A DNA stretch of 64,000 nucleotides, taken from the IMG/VR virus record IMGVR_UViG_3300021963_005267, positions 1-64,000 of that record, one strand, 5' to 3'. This document shows positions 49,366 to 57,169 of the stretch, piece by piece. How positions within the stretch are numbered: position 1 is the stretch's first letter; the number at the start of each line of letters is the position of its first letter. The notes below the pieces were generated by a model that saw only the letters and a program-made list of their open reading frames with translations, was not told the DNA's origin and did no database searches. The position numbers were made by a program, and so were the translations under genes. This stretch comes from a virus.

Positions 49366-49596
49366 TTAAGCCTTAGAGCTGGCTTCTGCTTTCTTTGGAA
49401 ACAGTACCTTGGATACTGATTCTACGGAATACTTAGTCATGTCGATAGTGTTGTTAACAGCCATCTTGGCAAATTGTGTTTGCGCATCAATGTATGCGTG
49501 GGCTGCTTTGTTTAAAGAGGGATCTTTAAAAATCTGATCAGTGATGATCTTTTTAGTAGTTTGAAAACTATCGATGTAAAAGTGTGGTGTAAACAT
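49366..49596 (-). CDS. Phasin-like small protein, 76 residues
   Basis: MFTPHFYIDSFQTTKKIITD, then an amphipathic helix (FAKMAVNNTIDMTKYSVESV) and a Lys/Ala-rich tail, recalls short phasins, which coat polyhydroxyalkanoate granules, but the resemblance is weak and could be simple helix composition. The ATG at 49596 has an AGGAG site; the in-frame ATG at 49629 does not. Confidence 0.5.
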   Translation of the reverse strand: MFTPHFYIDSFQTTKKIITDQIFKDPSLNKAAHAYIDAQTQFAKMAVNNTIDMTKYSVESVSKVLFPKKAEASSKA

Positions 49597-49627
49597 AAAA
49601 TTCTCCTGTGTGTTTAGTATGTGTAAC

Positions 49628-49657
49628 ATTATATATCTCTATCCTATGTAAATGCAA
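49628..49657 (-). promoter_or_regulatory. Sigma70-like promoter
   Basis: Minus-strand TTGCAT (49657-49652), 18-base spacer, TATAAT (49633-49628), upstream of the phasin-like gene. Confidence 0.6.
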
Positions 49658-49672
49658 CTATATATGGCTAAA

Positions 49673-49792
49673 TCAGTCTCTTAACATCAACTGTTTAGCT
49701 AGGTCTGGATGACCTCTTCTTGCTAATTCCGCCGCTGCTCTGGCTCTGCCCATCGATTCAAAGAACGCCTTGATGTAAGACAACAAGTTCAT
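49673..49792 (-). CDS. Tiny phage protein, 39 residues
   Basis: MNLLSYIKAFFESMGRARAA then AELARRGHPDLAKQLML; the ESMGRARAAAELARRG core recurs in small hypothetical proteins of T4-like cyanophages. One amphipathic helical hairpin. Coupled by ATGA to the gene upstream. Confidence 0.7.
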   Translation of the reverse strand: MNLLSYIKAFFESMGRARAAAELARRGHPDLAKQLMLRD

Positions 49793-49971
49793 AGCATAAA
49801 TCCTCTCTGTTTGTCGTAGCCGTATTGAACACTCCAGTGTTCTACATCTGCGGCACTCTGTGGGTACTTCGATAGGATGTAGCGTTCTAGTTCGCTTTGA
49901 TAGTGTTGCTTTGGGAACATCTCTGCTAGCCGCTCTAAAAGCAATAGCATTTTTTCTGATAATTGTTTCAT
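49789..49971 (-). CDS. Hypothetical protein, 60 residues
   Basis: MKQLSEKMLLLLERLAEMFP..., helical, soluble, ending RGFML. No family recognised. It is translationally coupled to the tiny gene downstream and has a late-type box about 45 bases upstream. Confidence 0.6.
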   Translation of the reverse strand: MKQLSEKMLLLLERLAEMFPKQHYQSELERYILSKYPQSAADVEHWSVQYGYDKQRGFML

Positions 49972-50016
49972 TGTGTTATCCTCTGTATGTGTGTAGACTC
50001 AGTGTTTCTACTGATT

Positions 50017-50022
50017 TATTTA
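50017..50022 (-). promoter_or_regulatory. Late-promoter-like CATAAATA
   Basis: Minus-strand box 45 bases before the ATG at 49971; a GAGGA site follows in the leader. Confidence 0.5.
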
Positions 50023-50075
50023 TGCTGCGATCGCACGAACTCTAAATAATTTTGGACATCAGAAATGATTTAAGG

Positions 50076-50081
50076 TAAATA
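50076..50081 (+). promoter_or_regulatory. Late-promoter-like TAAATA
   Basis: GGTAAATAC 21 bases before the ATG at 50103. A second TAAATA at 50043-50048 is an alternative. Confidence 0.45.
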
Positions 50082-50102
50082 CTACATTAGATAATTACAT
50101 TT

Positions 50103-50372
50103 ATGAAACTAAGCACTCGATCAATACTTCAAGAACTTAACTCGATTGCCGAGGTAAGGCACACTGATTCTGTGTTTGAAAGCAGGGCAGTTAATATCAT
50201 TAACTCTGCGATCAACCTTATAGAATCTATGAAGAAGCACTATACAGCTGAAGAAGCAGATGAGCTAGAGCGCAGACTGTTGAATTCTATCAAAGGGCAG
50301 GATGCTGCCAAATTTACCCGAGGCATACGTAAAGTTGCCGAAGATCGCAAATCCCGCAAAAAAATGGTCTAA
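50103..50372 (+). CDS. Conserved phage protein, 89 residues, leader-like N terminus
   Basis: MKLSTRSILQELNSIAEVRH, then an ESRAVNIINSAINLIESMKK helix and a basic end RGIRKVAEDRKSRKKMV. It matches in layout a small protein of T4-like cyanophages. The start has the basic, amphipathic, x-Glu character of capsid-targeting leaders, and the basic tail would suit DNA contact. Function unknown. Confidence 0.7.
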   Translation: MKLSTRSILQELNSIAEVRHTDSVFESRAVNIINSAINLIESMKKHYTAEEADELERRLLNSIKGQDAAKFTRGIRKVAEDRKSRKKMV

Positions 50373-50379
50373 GACCCTG

Positions 50380-50442
50380 GTTCTCCAATAATCGGATAAA
50401 TAACTATGGCGACCTCTGAGCGAGGTTATTTAAAAGGAGAAC
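50380..50442 (+). promoter_or_regulatory. Long hairpin leader with a late promoter inside and the ribosome-binding site in its 3' arm
   Basis: GTTCTCC (50380-50386) pairs with GGAGAAC (50436-50442), the ribosome-binding site of the gene at 50449. Inside, TAAATAAC (50397-50404) pairs with GTTATTTA (50425-50432). The late box is within the inner 5' arm, so RNA started there lacks the masking strand. Confidence 0.78.
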
Positions 50443-50448
50443 TTTATC

Positions 50449-50823
50449 ATGCCAAATACATATTCAGATCTAACAAGCGAAACAGTTGCAGCCAATTATG
50501 GCAAGCACGTTATCAACCAAGCTGACGTAGGCCGCGAGCTTATCGTTAAAGTTGCACTAACAAACATGACCAATGCAAACGTTACATCAATCCGTAACGC
50601 AATCACTCTACCAGGTGGTTCTGGTGGTACTTTACCAGCTAACACTGGTGATGCATTCACTGTAGCAGCTATCGGTACAGCAGATGGTTCAGCTTTTGTA
50701 AGCGGTACCACTGACGTTATCTATATGCGTGTACAAGGTACTGGTACATTTGACACAACAGACGCAGCAGCAGGCACAGGTGCTACTGTTACCGTTGAGG
50801 CAGTGTTTACACCAGCAATGTAA
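50449..50823 (+). CDS. Predicted small virion protein, 124 residues
   Basis: MPNTYSDLTSETVAANYGKH..., beta-rich, Thr/Ala/Gly-rich with few charges, like minor capsid or neck proteins in T4-like phages. A strong AAAAGGAGA site under hairpin control and its own terminator indicate a highly expressed single gene. No specific family recognised. Confidence 0.7.
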   Translation: MPNTYSDLTSETVAANYGKHVINQADVGRELIVKVALTNMTNANVTSIRNAITLPGGSGGTLPANTGDAFTVAAIGTADGSAFVSGTTDVIYMRVQGTGTFDTTDAAAGTGATVTVEAVFTPAM

Positions 50824-50846
50824 TTTTCCTAGGGATGGGAAGATGA

Positions 50847-50871
50847 GGGCGGATTTATTCCGCCCTTTTTT
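50847..50871 (+). terminator. Rho-independent terminator
   Basis: GGGCGGA-TTTAT-TCCGCCC followed by six T, after the virion gene at 50449. Confidence 0.92.
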
Positions 50872-50879
50872 GTTGGCCA

Positions 50880-50885
50880 TAAATA
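50880..50885 (+). promoter_or_regulatory. Late promoter CATAAATA
   Basis: It ends 10 bases before the ATG at 50896 with no ribosome-binding site between, so transcripts would be almost leaderless. Confidence 0.6.
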
Positions 50886-50895
50886 GTAGCACATT

Positions 50896-51303
50896 ATGGC
50901 ACGATACACTGTAATCACTTTTGTAGATATCACACGGACCAATCCCACAAGGTCCGAGACTGATAAACTTAAACTAGCACAACAATCAAACTTCAATAGT
51001 TTGTTGCAGGCCATTGGTCTTAGATCCAATGTCAATTGGGAAGAAGATCCTAAAAAATTATCTGGGTGCTATCACAGTGTGTTTGAAGGCAAAGCCAATC
51101 ATTGGGTTTGGACATTCGATACTGAACGTGATGATGTATTCTTGCAAGACGATGATCCTGTAGCACTATTAGTAGAAGACCTACACGGAGTACCCATAAT
51201 AGATCAATTAGAAAATACAGTAGATATCTACCCTGCGGTGTTTAAAACTCGAGGTGACGACATCAACACCTGGATCAAAATACCATTCGATATAAATAGT
51301 TGA
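50896..51303 (+). CDS. Hypothetical phage protein, 135 residues
   Basis: MARYTVITFVDITRTNPTRS, LAQQSNFNSLLQAIGLRSNV and a C-terminal DINTWIKIPFDINS match in layout a protein common in T4-like aquatic phages. Mixed alpha/beta; role unknown. A perfect TATAAATA for the next gene lies within its last codons. Confidence 0.72.
   Translation: MARYTVITFVDITRTNPTRSETDKLKLAQQSNFNSLLQAIGLRSNVNWEEDPKKLSGCYHSVFEGKANHWVWTFDTERDDVFLQDDDPVALLVEDLHGVPIIDQLENTVDIYPAVFKTRGDDINTWIKIPFDINS
51291..51298 (+). promoter_or_regulatory. Perfect late promoter TATAAATA
   Basis: It lies inside the end of the preceding gene, 88 bases before the ATG at 51387; the leader has an AGGAGA site. Confidence 0.7.
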
Positions 51304-51386
51304 TACAGGCAAACATTTTAGGCATTCTTAACTTAGGCACATGTCCATAACGGACCTTGACTTAACATACAGGAGAACGGCCTAGA

Positions 51387-51776
51387 ATGGCTAGAGTAAC
51401 AGCACTGCAACCAGTCGCGGAGCGAGTAAGCGTACTGGAGACTAAAGTTGAAAACATAGACGAAAAACTCGACGATCTCAAAGCAGACGTTAAAGATATG
51501 CACGATTGTTTAGATCGTACTAGAGATTTGATTGATACTAAGCTCGATAATATGTTAGATGAGTATCGCATCAATAGGGACAAGTTTTACGAGCATGCCG
51601 ACAAGCTCAACTCAGAGCAGACTGCACAGCACAACGAACTTGCAGCTAAATTATCGGAGTTAGAAAAGGTCAAGCACAAATTTATGTTGTACGCTATGGC
51701 TGGATTAGCATTTGCAGCCGGCGCTGGATGGATCAATCATTTGGATCTAGATAAGCTAGTCAAATTCTTTTTATAA
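51387..51776 (+). CDS. Membrane-anchored coiled-coil protein, 129 residues
   Basis: Residues 10-95 form a long heptad coil (RVSVLETKVENIDEKLDDLK...). Residues about 97-115 (FMLYAMAGLAFAAGAGWI) form one membrane span near the C terminus, followed by a short tail. This tail-anchored layout suits a lysis accessory or membrane-organising protein; there is no direct evidence for a holin. It has its own terminator. Confidence 0.75.
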   Translation: MARVTALQPVAERVSVLETKVENIDEKLDDLKADVKDMHDCLDRTRDLIDTKLDNMLDEYRINRDKFYEHADKLNSEQTAQHNELAAKLSELEKVKHKFMLYAMAGLAFAAGAGWINHLDLDKLVKFFL

Positions 51777-51797
51777 TATAATAACAACATTTAAATA

Positions 51798-51819
51798 AAG
51801 GAACCCCGGTTCCTTTTTT
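51798..51819 (+). terminator. Rho-independent terminator
   Basis: AAGGAAC-CCCG-GTTCCTT with a T run ending immediately before the ATG at 51820. Confidence 0.88.
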
Positions 51820-52260
51820 ATGTCCAATATAAACCGTAATCTTAAAACGGTAATTGAAAACACCCATAAGAGGCTGTACGAAAATTACCAAATAATGCCT
51901 GTGAAAACAGAACAGGGCATTCTGGTAGGTACGGTTTTGATAGTCAGCAACGAATCGGTAAAAGATCTTTACCTTAAAGAACAACTGGTTTACAAAGATG
52001 TAAGTCTAAATCAGGTAGTCATAAGATTAGCTAACATATTAGCCAAGGACGGGAAAACTGCTAGGGCTGATGTGATATATAGGGCAGATCAGGAGTATGG
52101 CAAGTTCCTAACAGAAAGCCAACTATTACGTAGACAGTATCAAAAATCTCGAGAATCACAAGATCACGATAGGGCTGATATGCTATTAGCCCGGTACTGC
52201 ACAGCCCGCGACAAAGCCCTATCAGCTAAAAAACAAGTTTTGTCTTTGGTCGCGTTCTGA
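51820..52260 (+). CDS. Hypothetical protein, 146 residues
   Basis: MSNINRNLKTVIENTHKRLY, a beta segment (TEQGILVGTVLIVSNESVKD) and a long C-terminal helical pair. The start codon abuts a terminator T run, so the gene depends on read-through or an unseen promoter; a GGTTCC-rich hairpin takes the place of a ribosome-binding site. An in-frame Met further in is possible. No family recognised. Confidence 0.6.
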   Translation: MSNINRNLKTVIENTHKRLYENYQIMPVKTEQGILVGTVLIVSNESVKDLYLKEQLVYKDVSLNQVVIRLANILAKDGKTARADVIYRADQEYGKFLTESQLLRRQYQKSRESQDHDRADMLLARYCTARDKALSAKKQVLSLVAF

Positions 52261-52261
52261 A

Positions 52262-52267
52262 TAAATA
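52262..52267 (+). promoter_or_regulatory. Late promoter AATAAATA
   Basis: It directly follows the TGA stop of the preceding gene, 24 bases before the ATG at 52292. ATAAAT pairs with ATTTAT downstream, with the weak TCTGGA site in the loop. Confidence 0.62.
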
Positions 52268-52291
52268 TACAATAATTCTGGATTTATAAAC

Positions 52292-53353
52292 ATGAAAACA
52301 TTTCAAATATTAACTAGAACTTCCAGCAAGCAGATGAACGAATCGTTTGAAAAAACGTTCGGATCCAAGCTAAATCTAGAAGGTTTCAGCTTGACTCAGC
52401 TAGAAGATGCTAGAAATAGGCTACGCACAAAGATCAGCCAGGTACGTGCAGAAGCAAACTTTAACGAAACAATCGAAAACGAAGATGTAACTAAAACACA
52501 GTGGATGTTAGACATCATCAACAAAGAGATTTCAGAAAGAACTGAACAACAGGTTGATGAGTCCGATCCTGCAGAAATGTTCAAAGGCATCGACATCGGA
52601 GAAGCTTCGCCAGGCGATGACGACGATATGGCAAAAGATACCGATTACGATGATAAGGATTCAGAGTATGACGACGAGGACGGAGAACCTCGAGGATCAT
52701 ATGACAGCAGCGATGATGCAGAAGCCCTAGCATCTGCAGGTTTTGGATCGGATGAAGACTATGGGCATTACGGCGATGACGAATCGTTTGGAATATATGA
52801 CAGTTACGATTTTAATACTGGACAACCAATTGGAGAAAGCATGAAAAAAATCAACGAAAGTGAATTAAACAAAGCATCCGCTGTTGTTTCTGCAAAGAGC
52901 ATGGTGGACAAAGTAAGCCGCTGGATCGAAGAACTAGCAGGCATGGAGAATGACACCCTACTAACACTAGGTGATAGTATCCGTGATGAAATGGGACAGG
53001 AACAGGCCAAACAGTTTTTAAGCACTGTTGCTCCTTCTATCCAAGCAGCATTAGATACACTAAAGACTGCTCGTGAAACGATGGCTTCTGGTGTAAGAGG
53101 ACTGACAGGTGAAGAACAATCTGCAGAAATGATTGGCGCAGAACCAGAAGGCGGAATGGGTGCAGAGCCAGCAGCTGATTCAATGGCTGATGCTGGTGCC
53201 GATTCAATGAATGATGCTGATGCTGCGAACAATGCAGAACTAGACAACTTTGCGGCAGCAGAACCAGCAGCAGGTGGACTAGAGGCAGCTGGACGTGAGA
53301 AGCGTGAAAGCATCAATCGTCAAACTCGTTTAATGAACATTCTGGCAGGCTAA
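52292..53353 (+). CDS. Virion/prohead structural protein, 353 residues
   Basis: LNLEGFSLTQLEDARNRLRTKISQ (near residues 27-50) is a conserved start of a head-associated protein in T4-like marine phages. It has an acidic, disordered centre (residues 95-170), a helical domain (190-270) and an Ala/Glu-rich tail. Acidic, helical proteins of this sort act as scaffold or core components. The first residues MKTFQILTRTSSKQMNESFE again look like a cleavable leader. One-base overlap with the next gene. Confidence 0.7.
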   Translation: MKTFQILTRTSSKQMNESFEKTFGSKLNLEGFSLTQLEDARNRLRTKISQVRAEANFNETIENEDVTKTQWMLDIINKEISERTEQQVDESDPAEMFKGIDIGEASPGDDDDMAKDTDYDDKDSEYDDEDGEPRGSYDSSDDAEALASAGFGSDEDYGHYGDDESFGIYDSYDFNTGQPIGESMKKINESELNKASAVVSAKSMVDKVSRWIEELAGMENDTLLTLGDSIRDEMGQEQAKQFLSTVAPSIQAALDTLKTARETMASGVRGLTGEEQSAEMIGAEPEGGMGAEPAADSMADAGADSMNDADAANNAELDNFAAAEPAAGGLEAAGREKRESINRQTRLMNILAG

Positions 53354-53844
53354 TGAGACTAGACGAAATTGTTTCCGAAAAGGAACGCCAACAGTTAGAT
53401 GAGATATTACCTGCGTTAGCAGCTGGTGCTGCCATTGCAGGTAGAGTAGCGTTAGGCGGTGCTCAACTAGTTGGTAGAGGTGCTATGGCAGCTGGTCGAG
53501 CAGTAGGTAGCCTAGCAGCTCGAGGCGCTAATGCCTTGGGGCAGGCAGTTAAATCTGGTGCCCAAGCAGCAGGCCAAGCAGTTAAGACTGGAGCACAAAA
53601 CGCTGCTACCAATGTAGCCAAAGGTGCAAGCCAGCTAGGTCAACAAGTAGGTAAAGCCGCAGCAACGTCAAACATGGCACAGGCTGTAGCAGGTGGCAGT
53701 GCATCGTCTGAACTGGATAAAAAACAAAAAGAGTTAGACGATAGAGAACAGGCAATACAACAAACAACACAGCAACAACAGATTCAGATGCAGCAATTAC
53801 AAAAAGCTTTAGATGACTTCAAAAAACAAACAGGCCTAAAATGA
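53353..53844 (+). CDS. Ala/Gly-rich repeat protein, 163 residues
   Basis: MRLDEIVSEKERQQLDEILP is a leader-like N terminus. Residues 21-115 are a low-complexity amphipathic repeat (about 11 residues, LGQAVKSGAQAAGQAVKTGA) like late-embryogenesis-abundant or apolipoprotein-type helices that bind membranes. A Gln-rich coil ends the protein. It may be an internal head protein that inserts in the membrane on ejection; that is speculation. Confidence 0.68.
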   Translation: MRLDEIVSEKERQQLDEILPALAAGAAIAGRVALGGAQLVGRGAMAAGRAVGSLAARGANALGQAVKSGAQAAGQAVKTGAQNAATNVAKGASQLGQQVGKAAATSNMAQAVAGGSASSELDKKQKELDDREQAIQQTTQQQQIQMQQLQKALDDFKKQTGLK

Positions 53845-54236
53845 GATTTAAAGAATTTGCACCAATCTTTGAAGCTGATGCAGTTGCTGGTGATCAGTTC
53901 GTTCTAGCATTGAATAACTACATTAACACAGCAGCTTTAAAAGACAAAGAACAGGGACTTCCTATGAAGTTCAACTGGAAAGGTTTTGCTAACCTAATGA
54001 AGCATTATGGTTACGAAATGGCAGCAGATTACGAAACATTCAAAGTCATCTATGACGGCTCTCCAGAAGCTGTTAAGGCTAAGATCAAAGACTTCAATCG
54101 TGATTATATCGAATTAGAAGTACCCGGCATAACTAATGATAACCCAGAGTTAGCTCCAGGTCAGGATTCGCAAAACGCGGTTAACCAAATGGCCGCAAAA
54201 GCAGCCGATAAACAGTTGAAACAAGCAGCCGCTTGA
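53841..54236 (+). CDS. Putative internal head protein, 131 residues
   Basis: MRFKEFAPIFEADAV has a clear T4-like leader (IFE|AD). The rest is a small helical domain (FNWKGFANLMKHYGYEMAAD, FKVIYDGSPEAVKAKIKDFN) and an Ala/Lys tail. ATGA overlap with the preceding gene. Function unknown. Confidence 0.68.
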   Translation: MRFKEFAPIFEADAVAGDQFVLALNNYINTAALKDKEQGLPMKFNWKGFANLMKHYGYEMAADYETFKVIYDGSPEAVKAKIKDFNRDYIELEVPGITNDNPELAPGQDSQNAVNQMAAKAADKQLKQAAA

Positions 54237-54245
54237 TGCTAAACT

Positions 54246-54262
54246 GTTTGATATAATCAAAC
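54246..54262. promoter_or_regulatory. Palindrome overlapping a -10 box
   Basis: GTTTGAT-ATA-ATCAAAC is a perfect 7-bp inverted repeat that contains TATAAT (54252-54257), 8 bases before the exonuclease ATG. No good -35 box was found, so it could be an activator or repressor site. Confidence 0.5.
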
Positions 54263-54269
54263 AATAATT

Positions 54270-54944
54270 ATGACACTACTCGTAGACAAATACAAATACC
54301 CCGCCACCACACGCGAAACAATCGATGGTAAGAGACATTATGTTTCAGAAGGCTTAGATCCTGTACCTAGCGTTACAACTATCTTAGATTCCACAAAAGA
54401 TAAAACTTTTCTTATAGCCTGGAGAAAACGGGTAGGAGAAGAAAAAGCTAGACAAATTACTACTGAAGCAGCAGGTGTGGGCACTTCAATGCATACTTAC
54501 TTAGAAAAGTATGTCAAGGGTGAAACTATTAAAGCAGGCTCTAATCACGTACATCAGCAGGGCTTTAAAATGGCTGAAATAGTTATAGCCAAAGGACTAA
54601 GTCAAGTCAATGAACTTTGGGGCAGTGAAGTTAGCCTTTACTACCCGGGTTTATACGCAGGAACTACTGACGGAGTTGGTGTCTTTAACGGTAACCCTGC
54701 TATCATTGACTTCAAGCAAACTAACAAACCTAAGAAAGAAGAATGGGTTGAAGATTACTACCTACAGTTGGTAGCATACGCAATGGCCCATAACGAGATG
54801 CACGGAACAGATATCCGTGAAGGGCACGTTTTAATGTGTTCTAGAGATCTAGAATATCAACAGTTCGATTTAACCCCAAATCGCTGGAATGAGTACCAGG
54901 ACAAGTGGTTAGCAAGGGTTGAACAATACTATGCTAGCAGATAA
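54270..54944 (+). CDS. PD-(D/E)XK exonuclease (RecB/MGME1-like)
   Basis: 224 residues. GTSMHTYLEKY gives the histidine of this family; AGTTDGVGVFNGNPAIIDFK carries the catalytic Asp...Asp-x-Lys, and YYLQLVAYAMAHNE the QxxxY motif. It is the exonuclease typical of T4-like cyanophages, processing DNA ends in recombination or host DNA degradation. Its stop codon is part of the hairpin at 54939. Confidence 0.9.
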   Translation: MTLLVDKYKYPATTRETIDGKRHYVSEGLDPVPSVTTILDSTKDKTFLIAWRKRVGEEKARQITTEAAGVGTSMHTYLEKYVKGETIKAGSNHVHQQGFKMAEIVIAKGLSQVNELWGSEVSLYYPGLYAGTTDGVGVFNGNPAIIDFKQTNKPKKEEWVEDYYLQLVAYAMAHNEMHGTDIREGHVLMCSRDLEYQQFDLTPNRWNEYQDKWLARVEQYYASR

Positions 54945-54968
54945 ATACCCAATAACGGGAAATTATCT
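54939..54968 (+). promoter_or_regulatory. Late promoter in a hairpin abutting the start codon
   Basis: AGATAA (54939-54944) pairs with TTATCT (54963-54968) and CCC (54948-54950) with GGG (54957-54959). TAAATA (54942-54947) lies in the 5' side; the 3' arm ends directly at the ATG at 54969. Confidence 0.65.
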
Positions 54969-56720
54969 ATGGCAGTAGTGCAAATATCCAAAATACAAGT
55001 TCGCAAAGGCGAAAAATTAAAGACAGGAATTCCACAGTTATCAGGGGGCGAGTTTGCGTGGGCTGTAGATACGCAAGAATTATACATCGGTAATGGAAGT
55101 GTTGCCGACGGAGCACCTGCTGTAGGAAATACCAAGATCCTCACAGAGTTCGATAACATATTAGATCTTTCTAGATCTTATAAATTTGAAGAGGCTAATC
55201 CTTCTATCACAAACAGTATAGGTAGGAGTCTCCAATCCAAGTTAGACGACTTTGTAAACGTAGCAGATTATGGTGCAGTCCCAGATGTCAGCACAGATTC
55301 TACCGCTGCATTCCAAGCAGCGTTGAATGATCTATACATAGGGGCTAGCAATAACACAAAGAAAAAATTATATGTTCCACCGGGGCAATATAATTTTCTT
55401 ACTAACCTAACGATTCCCACAGGTGCGGTAATACAGGGAGAATCTGTAGATTCAGTAGTATTAAACATCGAAGCAAACAGTATTGTTACTTGCACAGCGG
55501 TAGGTACTATTTTAGGTTTGTTCACCTCCACTGATAGACCAGAAAACATAACAGTTTCAAATTTAACTGTTAAACGCTCAACTGGTCAACTAGTTCTAAC
55601 TGGTGTTAGAAATGCCTACATACAAAATGTAAAATTCCAGGGCGAATATATTATCGGAAGTTCTAGCGGTAGTTCTGCGGTTACTTGGCAGAACTCTACA
55701 GAAGGAACAAAGGTAGATGACATATTCTTTGACAGATGTCAATTTGAATCTGTACCTATTGGTGTGTATGCTATCTCCTCAACATCTCTTGAGACCGGTG
55801 TGAAATTTAAAGATTGTAAGTTCTATGTAAACTACAACGGAATTTATGTATCTGGAATAACTGATCAAGTGTATCGTTGGAAGATCGAAAACTGTATATT
55901 TGATACCATCACTGCTGCTGGTGTATATTCTACAAATGGTGTAGGAACAAAGATATTAAATTCTACTTTTAGATTAGTAGGCAACGGCGGTAGTGGCGGT
56001 CCGACTAGTCCTCAAACTCCAATGGTATACTTTAATCAATCAATTAATAATCAAGTAATTGATTGTTGGTTTGATAGATCACAAGCATATAATATTGTTA
56101 ATTCTAATCTAAGAGCATCAGTACCAGAAGTACTAGGAGCAGGACACGTTAAGGTCGGAAATCAAATCAAATCAGATATTGTTAAGACTGATGCATTCAG
56201 ACCTCTAGCAGTATTCAGTTGCCTTAATAGAAAAGTAAATCTTGATTATGTTTTAAAATTAGGCGACTATGTAAGACAAGGACAACTGACCATTGCCATC
56301 CAACCAGATCTTGCTGCCGCTGCGTTATCAGATCATTATCAATATACAACTACCCAAGCTAACTTCACAGGTTCGATAACTGGTAGCATATTGACTGTAA
56401 CAAATATCACCAACGGGCAGATTAATGTCAACGACGTTATTGTTGGCACCGAAGTACAGGGTGGTACTAGAATAACTGCTATTTTAACGGGATCGGGAGG
56501 TGTTGGTACATTCTCTGTAGATCTTTCACAAACATCGGTATCATCAGCTATGAGAACAGCAGGTTCAGGAGCATCAGTTATGTTTAATTTTGATTTTGGT
56601 TATGAGATTAGAGACAATGATGCAGACTCGGGTGCTGAGACTCTTGTTCTCACATATAAAAATCCGTTAGCAACAGGACAAACAGGCGCAATAAACTTCT
56701 TCGTATCATACGGTGTTTAA
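54969..56720 (+). CDS. Tail fibre/tailspike with pectate-lyase-like beta-helix
   Basis: 583 residues. The N terminus MAVVQISKIQVRKGEK, then a PQLSGGEFAWAVDTQELYIG segment, is the widespread fibre-start domain. VADYGAVPDVSTDSTAAFQAAL followed by LYVPPGQYNFLTNLTIPTGA is the opening of a pectate-lyase-3-type right-handed beta-helix, which continues to about residue 400 (FKDCKFYVNYNGIYVSGITD). Catalytic acids could not be assigned. A small beta domain (FTGSITGSILTVTNITNGQI) ends the protein. Host glycan binding or cleavage is likely. Confidence 0.85.
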   Translation: MAVVQISKIQVRKGEKLKTGIPQLSGGEFAWAVDTQELYIGNGSVADGAPAVGNTKILTEFDNILDLSRSYKFEEANPSITNSIGRSLQSKLDDFVNVADYGAVPDVSTDSTAAFQAALNDLYIGASNNTKKKLYVPPGQYNFLTNLTIPTGAVIQGESVDSVVLNIEANSIVTCTAVGTILGLFTSTDRPENITVSNLTVKRSTGQLVLTGVRNAYIQNVKFQGEYIIGSSSGSSAVTWQNSTEGTKVDDIFFDRCQFESVPIGVYAISSTSLETGVKFKDCKFYVNYNGIYVSGITDQVYRWKIENCIFDTITAAGVYSTNGVGTKILNSTFRLVGNGGSGGPTSPQTPMVYFNQSINNQVIDCWFDRSQAYNIVNSNLRASVPEVLGAGHVKVGNQIKSDIVKTDAFRPLAVFSCLNRKVNLDYVLKLGDYVRQGQLTIAIQPDLAAAALSDHYQYTTTQANFTGSITGSILTVTNITNGQINVNDVIVGTEVQGGTRITAILTGSGGVGTFSVDLSQTSVSSAMRTAGSGASVMFNFDFGYEIRDNDADSGAETLVLTYKNPLATGQTGAINFFVSYGV

Positions 56721-57138
56721 TCTTCATAAAGAAGATAGGATCAAAGCGTGGAAAGACTTCAGAGAAACCCTAGAGACAAGTGCCACTCCGCTGGAGGATG
56801 TGGCACTGTTCTGGAGCCACTGCCCGTTTGTTAATCACTATCTGAATCCACAAGATCCAGCAAGCTGGCCAGATCCCTGGAAGCTAATCATTGACGGAAA
56901 GTTTGATAATTTAGCTATTGCTCTTGGTATGCTTTATACGTTAAAATTAACTCAGCGGTTTATTGAGAGCGAATGCGAGATACATATGTCTATGTCCCCC
57001 AACGAAAAAGAACACGATTATTTTTTAGTTGTTGACAAGAGTCACGTTCTTAATTTTGATTATGGAAAGTGCTCACCGTTATCTGCCGTCGCAAGCGGCT
57101 CTTCCAGCATCATTTGGTCCGGTCGAGAATTACCATAA
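56713..57138 (+). CDS. Hypothetical protein, 141 residues, GTG start
   Basis: The first codon GTG lies inside the last codons of the beta-helix gene (8-base overlap). MFNLHKEDRIKAWKDFRETL, VALFWSHCPFVNHYLNPQDP and WKLIIDGKFDNLAIALGMLY match a small protein found in T4-like phages near nrd genes. Helical; role unknown. Confidence 0.7.
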   Translation: MFNLHKEDRIKAWKDFRETLETSATPLEDVALFWSHCPFVNHYLNPQDPASWPDPWKLIIDGKFDNLAIALGMLYTLKLTQRFIESECEIHMSMSPNEKEHDYFLVVDKSHVLNFDYGKCSPLSAVASGSSSIIWSGRELP

Positions 57139-57141
57139 ATA
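57136..57141 (+). promoter_or_regulatory. Late-type promoter CATAAATA before nrdA
   Basis: It overlaps the stop of the preceding gene and lies 28 bases before the ATG at 57170; an AGAGG site follows. Confidence 0.55.
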
Positions 57142-57169
57142 TTCCATTATAATAAAAAATAGAGGCGAT

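Noticed and set aside
51387-51776. Holin
   Set aside because: Only one membrane span at the C terminus after a long coiled coil; no adjacent endolysin was seen.
57029-57169. Upstream extension of nrdA
   Set aside because: It lies within the preceding gene in another frame; the ATP-cone begins right after the ATG at 57170.
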